Assembly: GCF_007991655.1 (NCBI RefSeq)
Contig: NZ_BJYT01000005.1
Location: 248,001-312,000 of the forward strand
Length of the DNA stretch: 64,000 bases
Direction: 5' to 3'
Source of the DNA: Segetibacter aerophilus
Lineage (GTDB): Bacteria; Bacteroidota; Bacteroidia; Chitinophagales; Chitinophagaceae
Part shown: positions 8,717 through 16,878 of the stretch, piece after piece
How positions within the stretch are numbered: position 1 is the first letter of the stretch
How the letters are laid out: each line of letters starts with the position of its first letter
Made by a program: the position numbers and the translations under genes
The notes under the pieces: model-generated
Told to the model about the DNA's origin: nothing
Database searches by the model: none
The model's input: the letters and a program-made list of their open reading frames with translations, nothing else

Positions 8717-9433
8717 ATGAGTTTGATTATACATCTGGATAATATCAGGAAAAGTTACTTCATGGGCAACCAGGCTATTCCGGTTTTAAAAGGTATTAAC
8801 CTTGATATCTTCAAGAATGAATATGTAGCATTGATGGGACCGTCCGGTTCCGGAAAAAGTACTTTGATGAATATCTTAGGATGTCTTGATAGTCCAACTG
8901 CAGGCTCGTATATCTTAAACTCGAAGGATGTGAGTAAAATGCCTGATAATGACCTGGCTGAAGTGAGAAATAAAGATATCGGATTTGTGTTTCAACAATT
9001 TAACCTCTTACCACGTTTAAATGCAGCGGAGAATGTAGCATTGCCACTGGTTTATGCAGGCATTCCGAAAAAAGAAAGAATAGAGAGGGCAATGGAGGTG
9101 TTGGCTAAAGTCGGTTTGGCTGAAAGAAGTCATCATAAGCCAAACGAAATGAGCGGCGGACAAATTCAACGGGTGGCCATTGCACGTGCTTTAATAAACA
9201 ACCCTGCGATCATACTTGCCGATGAGCCAACAGGTAACCTTGATAGTAAGACGTCTGTTGAAGTGATGGATATTTTTGACAAAATACAACAGGCAGGTAA
9301 TACTGTCATTTTGGTTACACACGAAGAAGACATTGCGAAGTATGCTAAGCGGATAGTAAGGCTGAGAGACGGTGTTATTGAAAGCGACACTACAAAAAGC
9401 ACTCATCTTGCAAGCGAAGCCGTACCTCTGTAG
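8717..9433 (+). CDS. MacB/LolD-type ABC transporter ATP-binding protein
   Basis: This is a 238-residue nucleotide-binding subunit of the MacB/LolD/FtsE group. It has Walker [10 protein letters not shown] at 41-49, Q-loop [12 protein letters not shown], the signature [15 protein letters not shown], Walker [14 protein letters not shown] and the H-loop VTHEE. The NLDS after Walker B and the [11 protein letters not shown] segment are typical of ATPases that serve FtsX-type permeases. The ATG at 8717 is preferred over a TTG at 8672 because family alignment starts at [11 protein letters not shown]. It is one of two candidates in the window to energise the permease array, but it is on the other strand and has no adjacent permease, which makes the partnership an inference. 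Confidence 0.93.
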   Translation: MSLIIHLDNIRKSYFMGNQAIPVLKGINLDIFKNEYVALMGPSGSGKSTLMNILGCLDSPTAGSYILNSKDVSKMPDNDLAEVRNKDIGFVFQQFNLLPRLNAAENVALPLVYAGIPKKERIERAMEVLAKVGLAERSHHKPNEMSGGQIQRVAIARALINNPAIILADEPTGNLDSKTSVEVMDIFDKIQQAGNTVILVTHEEDIAKYAKRIVRLRDGVIESDTTKSTHLASEAVPL

Positions 9434-9467
9434 CCCTAGTTTTTTCCCTTTCTAATTACAATAAACA

Positions 9468-9487
9468 GTACAAGTGTGCGACGCAAC
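9468..9487 (+). repeat. REP-like element, type B
   Basis: The sequence GTACAAGTGTGCGACGCAAC differs from the type B consensus at one position. It lies 34 bp after the ABC ATPase stop codon and is the inverted partner of the copy at 8581-8600. Confidence 0.75.
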
Positions 9488-9560
9488 AATTGCTGCATTA
9501 TCATCTAATGTTGGCTAGCCACTAAGACTATTTGCGGCAGCGTCATCAAAACAAAAAATA

Positions 9561-10121
9561 ATGGCTATTAAGATTTATACTAAGACAGGCGATAGGGGTA
9601 AAACCTCACTTATAGGAGGAACTAAAGTGCCAAAAAGCAATATCCGTATAGACAGTTACGGCACGGTCGATGAGCTCAACTCGTTTATAGGTCTTGTAAA
9701 TGATTACCTCGAAGACAGCCAATTGAAATCGTTATTAAAAGAGATACAGGACAGGTTGTTTACCATAGGATCTTCTCTCGCGTGCGACCCCGAAAAAGAG
9801 CCGCTGATGAAAATCCCCGATTTAAAAGAAGAGGATGTCTTGTTGCTGGAGGAAGAAATGGATAAGATGAACGAGGTCTTGCCTGTGATGAAAAACTTTA
9901 TTATTCCCGGCGGTCATGTGGCTGTTTCAACTGCACATATTGCCCGATGTGTTTGTCGAAGAGCAGAGCGACTATGCGTACAAATAATGGAAGCGGGAAG
10001 TTTTATTGATCCGTTGGTTATTAAATATCTCAACCGCCTTAGTGATTTTCTTTTCGTTCTGGCCAGGTATATCGGCCATATTCTACATATTGAAGAAATT
10101 GCCTGGAAAGCTCGAATGTAA
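9561..10121 (+). CDS. pduO: PduO-type ATP:cob(I)alamin adenosyltransferase
   Basis: The 186-residue protein makes adenosylcobalamin from cob(I)alamin and ATP. It shows the N-terminal nucleotide-binding motif TKTGDRGKTSLIGG (residues 7-20), GTVDELNSFIG, the CRRAERL helix and the C-terminal YLNRLSDFLFVLAR, all diagnostic for the PduO family. Length is normal for the single-domain form. It stands alone between two ABC ATPase genes, convergent with lolD with a 39-bp gap. No B12-dependent enzyme is adjacent. Confidence 0.95.
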   Translation: MAIKIYTKTGDRGKTSLIGGTKVPKSNIRIDSYGTVDELNSFIGLVNDYLEDSQLKSLLKEIQDRLFTIGSSLACDPEKEPLMKIPDLKEEDVLLLEEEMDKMNEVLPVMKNFIIPGGHVAVSTAHIARCVCRRAERLCVQIMEAGSFIDPLVIKYLNRLSDFLFVLARYIGHILHIEEIAWKARM

Positions 10122-10160
10122 AAAGGGTGATTGGGTCATTGTTGCTGCGAAAATAACAGA

Positions 10161-10841
10161 TCAAATAATCGTTGCTTCTTCGCCTACCGCATCAATTATT
10201 TTTCCATCCTTCATATGAATGGTTCGATCACTGACTGCTGCCAGTTCTTCGTTATGCGTAACTATCAAAAAAGTCTGGTTGAACTGAGTTCGGAGCTGTA
10301 TAAATAACTCGTGTAGCTCTTTGGCATTTTTGCTATCAAGGTTGCCCGTAGGCTCATCAGCAAAAATGATCTGAGGATTGTTTATAAGCGCTCTTGCGAT
10401 TGCCACACGCTGTTGCTCTCCGCCACTAAGTTGTTGTGGCTTGTTTTCTAACCGGCCTTTTAAGTGTAGTGTTTCTAAAAGCTGAACCGCTCGTTCGGTT
10501 ACTTCTTTTTTCCTTTTACCTGCAATCCAGGCAGGGATACAAACATTCTCAAGCGCATTAAATTCAGGTAGCAGGTGGTGAAACTGGAATACAAAACCAA
10601 TGTGCTCGTTGCGAAACCTCGCAAGGGGTTTACCTCTTAGAGTATCCACCCGCTGGTCTTCAAGATAAATCTCTCCCTTGTCAGCGCTGTCCAAAGTACC
10701 CAGTATGTGCAGCAGTGTACTTTTGCCTGCGCCGGATGAGCCAACAATGCTTACTATTTCTCCTTTAACTATGGTAAGATCGACCCCTTTTAAAACCTCT
10801 AATGTTCCGTACTTCTTAAAAATATTTTTTGCTACCAGCAT
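10161..10841 (-). CDS. lolD: Lipoprotein-releasing ABC transporter ATPase LolD
   Basis: A 226-residue ATPase with Walker A GSSGAGKS at 34-41, Q-loop [18 protein letters not shown], signature [15 protein letters not shown], Walker [14 protein letters not shown] and H-loop VTHNEEL. The HHLLPEF.ALENV segment is characteristic of LolD, which with LolC/E-type permeases releases lipoproteins from the inner membrane. No lolC/E gene is adjacent, as is usual in Bacteroidota. It has the same orientation as the permease array but is separated from it by an opposed gene, so it is probably an independent housekeeping unit. It remains a possible ATPase for the array. Confidence 0.88.
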   Translation of the reverse strand: MLVAKNIFKKYGTLEVLKGVDLTIVKGEIVSIVGSSGAGKSTLLHILGTLDSADKGEIYLEDQRVDTLRGKPLARFRNEHIGFVFQFHHLLPEFNALENVCIPAWIAGKRKKEVTERAVQLLETLHLKGRLENKPQQLSGGEQQRVAIARALINNPQIIFADEPTGNLDSKNAKELHELFIQLRTQFNQTFLIVTHNEELAAVSDRTIHMKDGKIIDAVGEEATII

Positions 10842-10952
10842 GCAACATTCGTATATGAAAGATTATCAATTATATACAAACCTACATGTTACAATGCTAG
10901 AGCTGCACTTTCAACCCAAATTTTAATATAACATGCCTTTGCAGAAGGTTGA

Positions 10953-10983
10953 TTTGGTTATATCAGATATACCCCTACATTTG
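10953..10983 (+). promoter_or_regulatory. Bacteroidota-type promoter for the DUF2795 gene
   Basis: A -33 TTTG at 10953-10956 is followed after 19 bp by a perfect -7 element TACATTTG at 10976-10983, matching the Bacteroidota vegetative consensus TTTG-N19-TAnnTTTG. The start codon is at 11007, leaving a leader of about 15-20 nt. Confidence 0.75.
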
Positions 10984-11006
10984 CAAAAATTTAAAACACA
11001 TTAAAG

Positions 11007-11228
11007 ATGTTTTGGACACTTGAATTAGCCAGTTACCTGGAAGAAGCACCATGGCCTGCGACAAAAGATGAGCTTATTGATTATTCAATTCGTTCAGGTG
11101 CACCTATTGAAGTGGTTGAAAACTTGCAGGAGTTAGATGATGAAGGGGAAGTGTACGAGAGCATTGAAGACATTTGGCCAGACTACCCCAGCCAGGATGA
11201 CTTCATGTTTAATGAAGATGAATATTAA
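11007..11228 (+). CDS. DUF2795 family small protein
   Basis: A 73-residue acidic protein with the pattern LASYLEEAPWPATKDELIDY, then SGAPIEVVENLQEL and EVYESIEDIWPDYP, which fits the DUF2795 family of small proteins of unknown function that is widespread in Bacteroidota. It has its own promoter and terminator, so it is a single-gene unit placed in the opposite direction between lolD and the permease array. The acidic tail (DDFMFNEDEY) is typical of the Bacteroidota members. No biochemical role is known to me. Confidence 0.88.
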   Translation: MFWTLELASYLEEAPWPATKDELIDYSIRSGAPIEVVENLQELDDEGEVYESIEDIWPDYPSQDDFMFNEDEY

Positions 11229-11263
11229 GACAGCTCTTTCAAAAAAGACATATTATAACAAAA

Positions 11264-11289
11264 AGGCCATCTGAAAGATGGCTTTTTTG
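11264..11289 (+). terminator. Bidirectional terminator between DUF2795 gene and permease array
   Basis: A 7-bp perfect stem, GCCATCT and AGATGGC (11266-11272 and 11276-11282), with a GAA loop is followed by TTTTTT on the plus strand and preceded by AAAAA, so it can also act on the minus strand after the last permease gene. Confidence 0.85.
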
Positions 11290-11319
11290 TTGGCTTTACG
11301 GCTGTGTTTGCAACGAGTA

Positions 11320-13722
11320 CTACTCCGTTCTTAAATTCTTTATAGGATTAGAAATGGCAGCCTTTATTGCCTGGAAACTAACAGTGATCAATGCGATGAT
11401 TAATGATGCAGCACCTGCAATAATAAAGATCCACCAACTAATGTCTATGCGGTATACAAAGTCCTGCAACCATTGGTGCATCAGGTACCATGCTATCGGA
11501 GTTGCTATTACAAACGCTATAGTTATTAGAACGATAAATTCTTTTGAGAACAGGTAGATGACATTTTGAACTGTTGCTCCAAGTACTTTTCTGATGCCTA
11601 CTTCTTTCAATCTTTGTACAGCCATAAATGAGGCTAGCCCATACAGTCCAAGGCAACTTAAGAAGATAGCTATCGCAGCAAAGATCTTATAGAGTTGAGA
11701 GAGCTGTTTCTCCTTCTGGTAAAAGTTCGCAATACTTTCGTCTAAAAATTTGTATTCAAAAACATAATCAGGATAGGTAGTTGTCCATAAGTTTTCAATG
11801 AAAGCAATGGTTTCATGAATGTTTTTTTGTTGCGCCTTAATATTAATGGTTCGGTAGGTACGTTTGTAATTTCCCATCATGATAGGGTCTATTGCCGACT
11901 GCAGTGATTGAGAGTGGAAGTCTTTTACAACACCGACGATGGGTGCTTTTACCTGCCCATCCCACATGTCAATTTCTTTATTAATCGCTTCCTGAGGATT
12001 GGTTATACCCAGTCTTTTTAACAGCTCTTCATTTACAATTATTTCATTTGTAGTATCGCCCCTAGTATAATTTCTACCCGCCACCAATTCGAGCTTATAA
12101 GTGTTGATGTAATCAGCATCTGCCCATTTAAGGTTTGCACCAAAATCACTGTTTTTTAGAGAATGATCAAATTTAAAATCCGAGAACCAGTTACCCTGGT
12201 TAGTTGGAGGCGTAAAGCTGAAGCTTACATTTCGTATTTCAGGGTTTTTCATTAAAGCAATTTTTAGATAGTCTATTTTGCTTCTGCCTACGCTATCCGT
12301 TGGAATAGGCACCGTTAACATCGCTTCTTTATCAAAACCCATGGAAGCATTTTGGAAGTAGTTCATCTGCTTTACGATGATCAGAGTACCAATTATCAAT
12401 CCTTGCGCAATGATGAATTGCGTTACTACCAAAGACCTTCTCAGAGAAATCCCTTTCGTGCTTTTGGCAATCAACTTACTTTTTAATGCTGTAACAGGAT
12501 TAAATCCGGATAAAACAATGGATGGATAAAAACCGGCCAGAATAGTCACTGCAACCGTAGTGACTAACAGGAAAATAAGTATGGAAGGATTTTGTACAAT
12601 ATTAAAAGATAGGGGTAGAACTAACAAAGACTTAACGTACGGTAGCGCAAGAACGACAATCAACACTGCGACGATGACGGCGCCTAAAGTGATAAATGTT
12701 GTTTCACTTAGAAATTGCAGTCCCAGTTGTTTGCGGTTGCTTCCCATTACTTTGCGGATGCTCACCTCTTTTGCCCGGTTAACTGATTGCGCTGTTGAAA
12801 GGTTTATGAAGTTTACGCAGGCAATTAGCAAAATGAATAATGCGATCAGCTTTAGTGTATTGATGAGCTCTTTTGATATCGTTCTTCCAATAAAATTACC
12901 TGCATCTGCATCGTAATGCACTTCTTTAATTGACTGCAATAGTTGACCTGTTACAGCAACTCTTTCTGCCGGTCGGTACTTCTTAACAAAACCAGGAAAA
13001 AATTTATTGAAGCTTGCAGGGGTTATGTTATCCGGCATTAAAACATAACACCCATGATTACTACTTACAGAAACCCAATCGGTAGAGTTACTGTTAGAAA
13101 ACGTTTTGTATGAGATCACGGTTTTTAATTGGAAGTCTGAATTGGCAGGTGCATTATCAATGATGCCAACAACTTTCAATAGGTACCGGTTGTCTTTTTT
13201 AATCGTCTTACCAATTGCATTTTTCCATGAGCCAAAATATTTTTCTGCTGTTTCTTTTGTAAGTGCAATGTTGTTGGGTTCGCTTAACGATTTTGCTTCT
13301 CCATACAACCAGGGGAAATCGAAAATCTCAAAAAATTCTGGCTCTGTATAAAAGACGCCCTGCTCTTCCTTAAACTTTTTGACTGATTGTCCGTTGTCGA
13401 CGATTGCAAACAACGAATTATTGTCGCTTGAAATAGCGGTCACTTTTTCCAGTTGCGGAAAGTCGCTTCTTAAAGTTTTCGGCAAGGGAAACGGAACGCC
13501 GGAACTATGACTAATGCCAGAGGGATCTTTAAATTCTGTAAGCACTCTATAGATGCGGTCTTTCTTCGTATGGAAATTATCGAAACTCGTTTCAAACTGT
13601 ATGACCAGGAAGATCATCAGGCAGACGGCAATGCCTACACCTAATCCAAGCACATTAATCGTAGTGTAACTCTTGTTTCTTATAAGATTTCTGATAGCTG
13701 TTTTAAAATAGTTTTGGAACAT
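11320..13722 (-). CDS. FtsX/MacB-type ABC permease, array member 1
   Basis: This 800-residue protein shows the plan shared by the array: a short cytoplasmic start, one membrane segment (20-42), a MacB-type periplasmic domain (about 45-285), membrane segments near 290, 340, 385 and 430, a second periplasmic domain (about 450-675) and three C-terminal segments. Each half carries an FtsX coupling motif: NRAKEVSIRKVMGSNRKQL from 315 and RLKEVGIRKVLGA from 704. Members 1 and 4 share an unusual motif after the second one (YLFSKEF and YMFSKEF instead of LLSKDF). It is the 3'-most gene, next to the terminator at 11264, and ends NPIKNLRTE. The substrate is unknown; extrusion or envelope lipid/lipoprotein handling are typical for the superfamily. 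Confidence 0.92.
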   Translation of the reverse strand: MFQNYFKTAIRNLIRNKSYTTINVLGLGVGIAVCLMIFLVIQFETSFDNFHTKKDRIYRVLTEFKDPSGISHSSGVPFPLPKTLRSDFPQLEKVTAISSDNNSLFAIVDNGQSVKKFKEEQGVFYTEPEFFEIFDFPWLYGEAKSLSEPNNIALTKETAEKYFGSWKNAIGKTIKKDNRYLLKVVGIIDNAPANSDFQLKTVISYKTFSNSNSTDWVSVSSNHGCYVLMPDNITPASFNKFFPGFVKKYRPAERVAVTGQLLQSIKEVHYDADAGNFIGRTISKELINTLKLIALFILLIACVNFINLSTAQSVNRAKEVSIRKVMGSNRKQLGLQFLSETTFITLGAVIVAVLIVVLALPYVKSLLVLPLSFNIVQNPSILIFLLVTTVAVTILAGFYPSIVLSGFNPVTALKSKLIAKSTKGISLRRSLVVTQFIIAQGLIIGTLIIVKQMNYFQNASMGFDKEAMLTVPIPTDSVGRSKIDYLKIALMKNPEIRNVSFSFTPPTNQGNWFSDFKFDHSLKNSDFGANLKWADADYINTYKLELVAGRNYTRGDTTNEIIVNEELLKRLGITNPQEAINKEIDMWDGQVKAPIVGVVKDFHSQSLQSAIDPIMMGNYKRTYRTINIKAQQKNIHETIAFIENLWTTTYPDYVFEYKFLDESIANFYQKEKQLSQLYKIFAAIAIFLSCLGLYGLASFMAVQRLKEVGIRKVLGATVQNVIYLFSKEFIVLITIAFVIATPIAWYLMHQWLQDFVYRIDISWWIFIIAGAASLIIALITVSFQAIKAAISNPIKNLRTE

Positions 13723-13776
13723 ATGAACTGCTTTAAGCTGTTAAGTTTTTTCTTATTTGATTAGCAAACAATCGTT

Positions 13777-14007
13777 TTTCATAGCATCATCGTTGTTTCA
13801 CTCACTTGTACTAGTTGATTCAATTGGGGGCGGGACAGCCTCATCCTCCTTCTCCTTCTCCTTCTCCTGAAGGAGAAGGAGCGGTACCGTAGAACATTCT
13901 TAGACTTTATATCTACCACACCTTCTTTTTCATCTTTCATCGCGCTTACGATTTGCTTCTTGTCTTTGTGCTCCTTTGTGTTCTTTGTGTCTTTGTGGTT
14001 CAAAAAA
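13777..14007. repeat. 231-bp intergenic repeat, copy 1
   Basis: This stretch aligns end to end with 16597-16829: TTTTCATAGCATCATCGTTG start, REP-like element, purine/pyrimidine hairpin, ATCTACCACA module and TTTGTGTCTTTGTGG tract in the same order. The neighbouring permease coding sequences are much more diverged than this stretch. Confidence 0.8.
13792..13811 (-). repeat. REP-like element, type A
   Basis: The minus strand reads GTACAAGTGAGTGAAACAAC, one base from the type A consensus GTACAAGTGAGTGACACAAC. It is 70 bp upstream of permease 1, in gene direction. Confidence 0.75.
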
Positions 14008-14025
14008 GGTGAGCAAAGATTTTCA

Positions 14026-14045
14026 GTACAAGAGTGCGACGCAAC
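14026..14045 (+). repeat. REP-like element, type B
   Basis: Exact copy of GTACAAGAGTGCGACGCAAC, 60 bp 3' of the permease 2 stop codon and inverted relative to the type A copy at 13792. Confidence 0.8.
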
Positions 14046-14105
14046 AGGAGTTTCATCCTTTTTTAAAAGCTTGCTCCAAAAGCTCTTCTCCCTTTAGGGC
14101 GGAGG

Positions 14106-16556
14106 CTATTCCGTTCTTAAACTTCTAACCGGGTTCGATAAAGCTGCCCTTATTGCCTGGAAACTTATCGTTATGATTGCTATTAAAAACGCTAATATGG
14201 TTGTAGTTACAAAGACTTCCCAGCCGATGTTATCACGATAGGCAAAGTCTTGCAACCATTTATTCATCGCAAACCAGGCAATGGGTGAAGCAATGAGAAC
14301 GGAAATAGCAACAAGCTGTAAGAAATCTTTCGACAACAATCCTACAATATTCAACACGGTTGCACCCAACACTTTTCTTACGCCAATCTCTTTGGTACGT
14401 TGTTCGGCACTAAACGTGGCAAGCCCAAACAAACCGAGGCAGGAAATGAGAATTGCAATGATGGTAAAATAGCTGACAATAGCAGCTAAGCGGTTTTCTG
14501 CATCATAATTCTTTTGGAAATCTTCATCGAGAAAACTGTATTCAAAAGGCTCATTTGGATTAAGTTTATGCCAGGTCGTTTCAATGGTCTTTAGCAGCGT
14601 AGAAATATCTGCAGCTTTTGCATGCACAACAAGATAATTGTACAACGGCGTATTGTTCAACTGGAAGGCATAAGGAGCAATCGGAACATGCAGATCCTGG
14701 AAATGGAAATCTTTTACCACTCCTACAATCGAAAAGTTGAAACTTCTGCCACGAAAATCGAAAAACACCTTGCTGCCAACGGCTTGTTGTGGAGATGAGA
14801 ATCCTAGCTGTTTTACAGCTTCCTGGTTTACGATCAGGCTGTTGCTGGTATCGGCAGGAAAATCGGCAGAAAATAATCTTCCTGCAACAGGTCTTATATC
14901 CAGTGTTTGAAGAAAAGTTTCGTCTACTGCATTGGTATGTACAATCCTGGCGTCGCTTACTGTTTTGCCTTCTTTGTATAAACCAAAATCGCTTGGGTTC
15001 ATGATGCCTGGATAGTATAGTGTTCCGCCGGCCTGCTGCACCTGTCGATTATTCCTGATATCATTTTTAAGTGAAGTATAAATGTTTTTTGCAATTGTGC
15101 TTCTGAGTGGAATTATGATTTCCTGGTCTTTTGCAAACCCAAGGTCTCTTGACCTCATGTATTTCATTTGGTTGCCGATAACGACCGAAGCGATGATAAG
15201 CACCACAGAAATTATAAACTGAAATACTACGAGTCCTTTTCTTAAAGCAACTGCTGATAATGTGTTGCTAAACCTGCCTTTTAGAACTTTAACCGGCTGA
15301 AAAGATGATAAATAAAAGGCCGGATAAATACCTGCAAAAAGTCCTGTTATAAATGCTAATACCAGGAACCCTGCAAGAATAAGCCAGTTGTCAGCAAAGC
15401 CAAGTGATAGATTTTTGCCTGAGATGTTTGAGAAAGCCGGCACTAAAAGTCTTGCAACAACAAGGGCCAGAACAAAGGCAATCAGGCTCATCAGCAATGA
15501 CTCGCCAAGAAATTGTTTGATGAGCGATTTTCTTTCTGCGCCTAATACTTTGCGCACACCAACTTCAGCCGAGCGTTTGGAAGAACGGGCTGTAGAAAGG
15601 TTCATGAAGTTGATGCAGGCAATCATTAAAGTAAATACTGCAATCGATCCAAGAATGTATAGATAAGTCATACTACCCGAACCTGAAGCAGTATTGGTTA
15701 AACCAGAATGCAGGTGAATATCTTTAACAGGAATTAGAAATTGTTTCTTATAAAATCCCATCGCCTTCAGGTCTTTGCCAATGTATTTATCAACAAAAGC
15801 AGGAAACTTAGCTTCGAGCTTTTTTGCGTCTGTTCCTGGTTTTAGCAAAAAATAAGTGGCGAACATATTGTTCGACGCCATATCAGTTTGACGTGTTATA
15901 AACTGTTCCATACCGCCGCCTTTTATGGAAATGAAAAACTTTGCATCCAAATGCGATGGCTTTTTTGAAGGCTTGTACACACCGGTTACTTTGTAGTCAA
16001 ACTCGCCGTTGGTGTTGCTGTTTACATGTATTATTTTGTTTAATGCAGGTTTGTCGCCGAAGAATTTTTTTGCAATTTCTTCATTTAGCACAATTGCTTT
16101 TGGCTCTGTTAATGCGGTTGCAGCATCGCCTTCAATAAAGTTGTAGGTAAATAATTTAAATAGGGTCGGGTCGGCCATGTAACCCTTTGTTTCATAAAAA
16201 GACCTGGCTTCGGTATTGTCCTGTTTGTATTGCAGCAACGTTTTGTCGTCGGCAAACAGCATCATCATTCTTGCCGTTTCAGCAATCTCAGGAAACTCCT
16301 GTTTCATTGCCTGCGCCATTGGAGCGGGGGTGTTCAACGTTCTTTCATCTTTGTCGCTCTTCACAAACACCGTTCCCACCTCATATAACTGGTTGATGTT
16401 TTTATGATGCTTATCGTAACTCAATTCATAGATTAGGTAAATGGTAATCAGCAAACAGCAGGTAAGACCAACAGATAATCCGAAAATATTAATGAAAGAA
16501 AAAACTTTGTTCTTCATTAAATTTCTCCAGGCGACTTTGATATAGTTTTGAAACAT
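14106..16556 (-). CDS. FtsX/MacB-type ABC permease, array member 2
   Basis: An 816-residue member. The first membrane segment is FINIFGLSVGLTCCLLITIY. The first coupling motif, RSAEVGVRKVLGAERKSL, has Ala in place of the usual Lys before the Glu, a change shared only with member 7. The second, RTKEIGVRKVLGA at 720, is standard and follows FGLATFSAEQ. The region before the last membrane segment reads RDNIGWEVFV rather than the usual ISWWIF. It ends NPVRSLRTE. The gene has its own upstream region with a type A REP-like element 56 bp before the ATG, and that region is nearly duplicated before member 1. Confidence 0.92.
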   Translation of the reverse strand: MFQNYIKVAWRNLMKNKVFSFINIFGLSVGLTCCLLITIYLIYELSYDKHHKNINQLYEVGTVFVKSDKDERTLNTPAPMAQAMKQEFPEIAETARMMMLFADDKTLLQYKQDNTEARSFYETKGYMADPTLFKLFTYNFIEGDAATALTEPKAIVLNEEIAKKFFGDKPALNKIIHVNSNTNGEFDYKVTGVYKPSKKPSHLDAKFFISIKGGGMEQFITRQTDMASNNMFATYFLLKPGTDAKKLEAKFPAFVDKYIGKDLKAMGFYKKQFLIPVKDIHLHSGLTNTASGSGSMTYLYILGSIAVFTLMIACINFMNLSTARSSKRSAEVGVRKVLGAERKSLIKQFLGESLLMSLIAFVLALVVARLLVPAFSNISGKNLSLGFADNWLILAGFLVLAFITGLFAGIYPAFYLSSFQPVKVLKGRFSNTLSAVALRKGLVVFQFIISVVLIIASVVIGNQMKYMRSRDLGFAKDQEIIIPLRSTIAKNIYTSLKNDIRNNRQVQQAGGTLYYPGIMNPSDFGLYKEGKTVSDARIVHTNAVDETFLQTLDIRPVAGRLFSADFPADTSNSLIVNQEAVKQLGFSSPQQAVGSKVFFDFRGRSFNFSIVGVVKDFHFQDLHVPIAPYAFQLNNTPLYNYLVVHAKAADISTLLKTIETTWHKLNPNEPFEYSFLDEDFQKNYDAENRLAAIVSYFTIIAILISCLGLFGLATFSAEQRTKEIGVRKVLGATVLNIVGLLSKDFLQLVAISVLIASPIAWFAMNKWLQDFAYRDNIGWEVFVTTTILAFLIAIITISFQAIRAALSNPVRSLRTE

Positions 16557-16596
16557 ACGGTTATGTTTTTATTTCTTTAGGTTACCGACATTTTGT

Positions 16597-16829
16597 TTTC
16601 ATAGCATCATCGTTGTGTCACTCACTTGTACTGGTTGATTCAAGTTCAGCGGGACAACCTCATCCTCCTTCTCCTTCTCCTGAAGGAGAAGGAGTGGTAC
16701 TTTAGAATAATTTTAAACAATAGATCTACCACATTTTCTTTTTCATCTTTTTCGTCCTTCATCAGCGGATCGATTTGCTTCTTTTCTTTGTGCTCCTTTG
16801 TGTTCTTCGTGTCTTTGTGGCTCAAAAAA
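16597..16829. repeat. 231-bp intergenic repeat, copy 2
   Basis: This is the second copy of the composite described at 13777-14007, with the same internal order and a slightly shorter pyrimidine run. Confidence 0.8.
16612..16631 (-). repeat. REP-like element, type A
   Basis: Exact type A copy (minus strand GTACAAGTGAGTGACACAAC), 56 bp upstream of permease 2. Confidence 0.8.
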
Positions 16830-16878
16830 TCCTTCGCTCTCATTTTCAAATTTTCGAATTGCGCCATTTTCAAATTGC

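Larger units (their letters stand above)
13723..14105. other. Intergenic mosaic between permeases 1 and 2
   Basis: No gene is seen in these 383 bp. In plus-strand order they hold a type A REP-like element (13792-13811), a purine/pyrimidine hairpin with 11-bp arms CTCCTTCTCCT and AGGAGAAGGAG (13858-13881), a GCGGTACCGTAGAAC module, a CACAAAGAAC-type tract (about 13954-14007), a type B REP-like element (14026-14045) and a short hairpin around CTCCCTTTAGGGC just 3' of the stop codon of permease 2. Confidence 0.85.
16557..16878. other. Intergenic mosaic between permeases 2 and 3
   Basis: These 322 bp contain no gene. They hold a GTTACCGACATTTTG block (16581-16595), a type A REP-like element (16612-16631), a purine/pyrimidine hairpin (around 16668-16692), a CACAAAGAAC-type tract (about 16776-16829) and a TTTTCAAATT run (16841-16878) that abuts the stop codon of permease 3. 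Confidence 0.85.

Noticed and set aside
13779-14003. Minus-strand open frame with a KDTKNTKEHKDKK-like start
   Set aside because: It is the translation of the CACAAAGAAC intergenic tract and the CTCCTT hairpin. The same spurious frame appears at 16646-16882 in the homologous gap.
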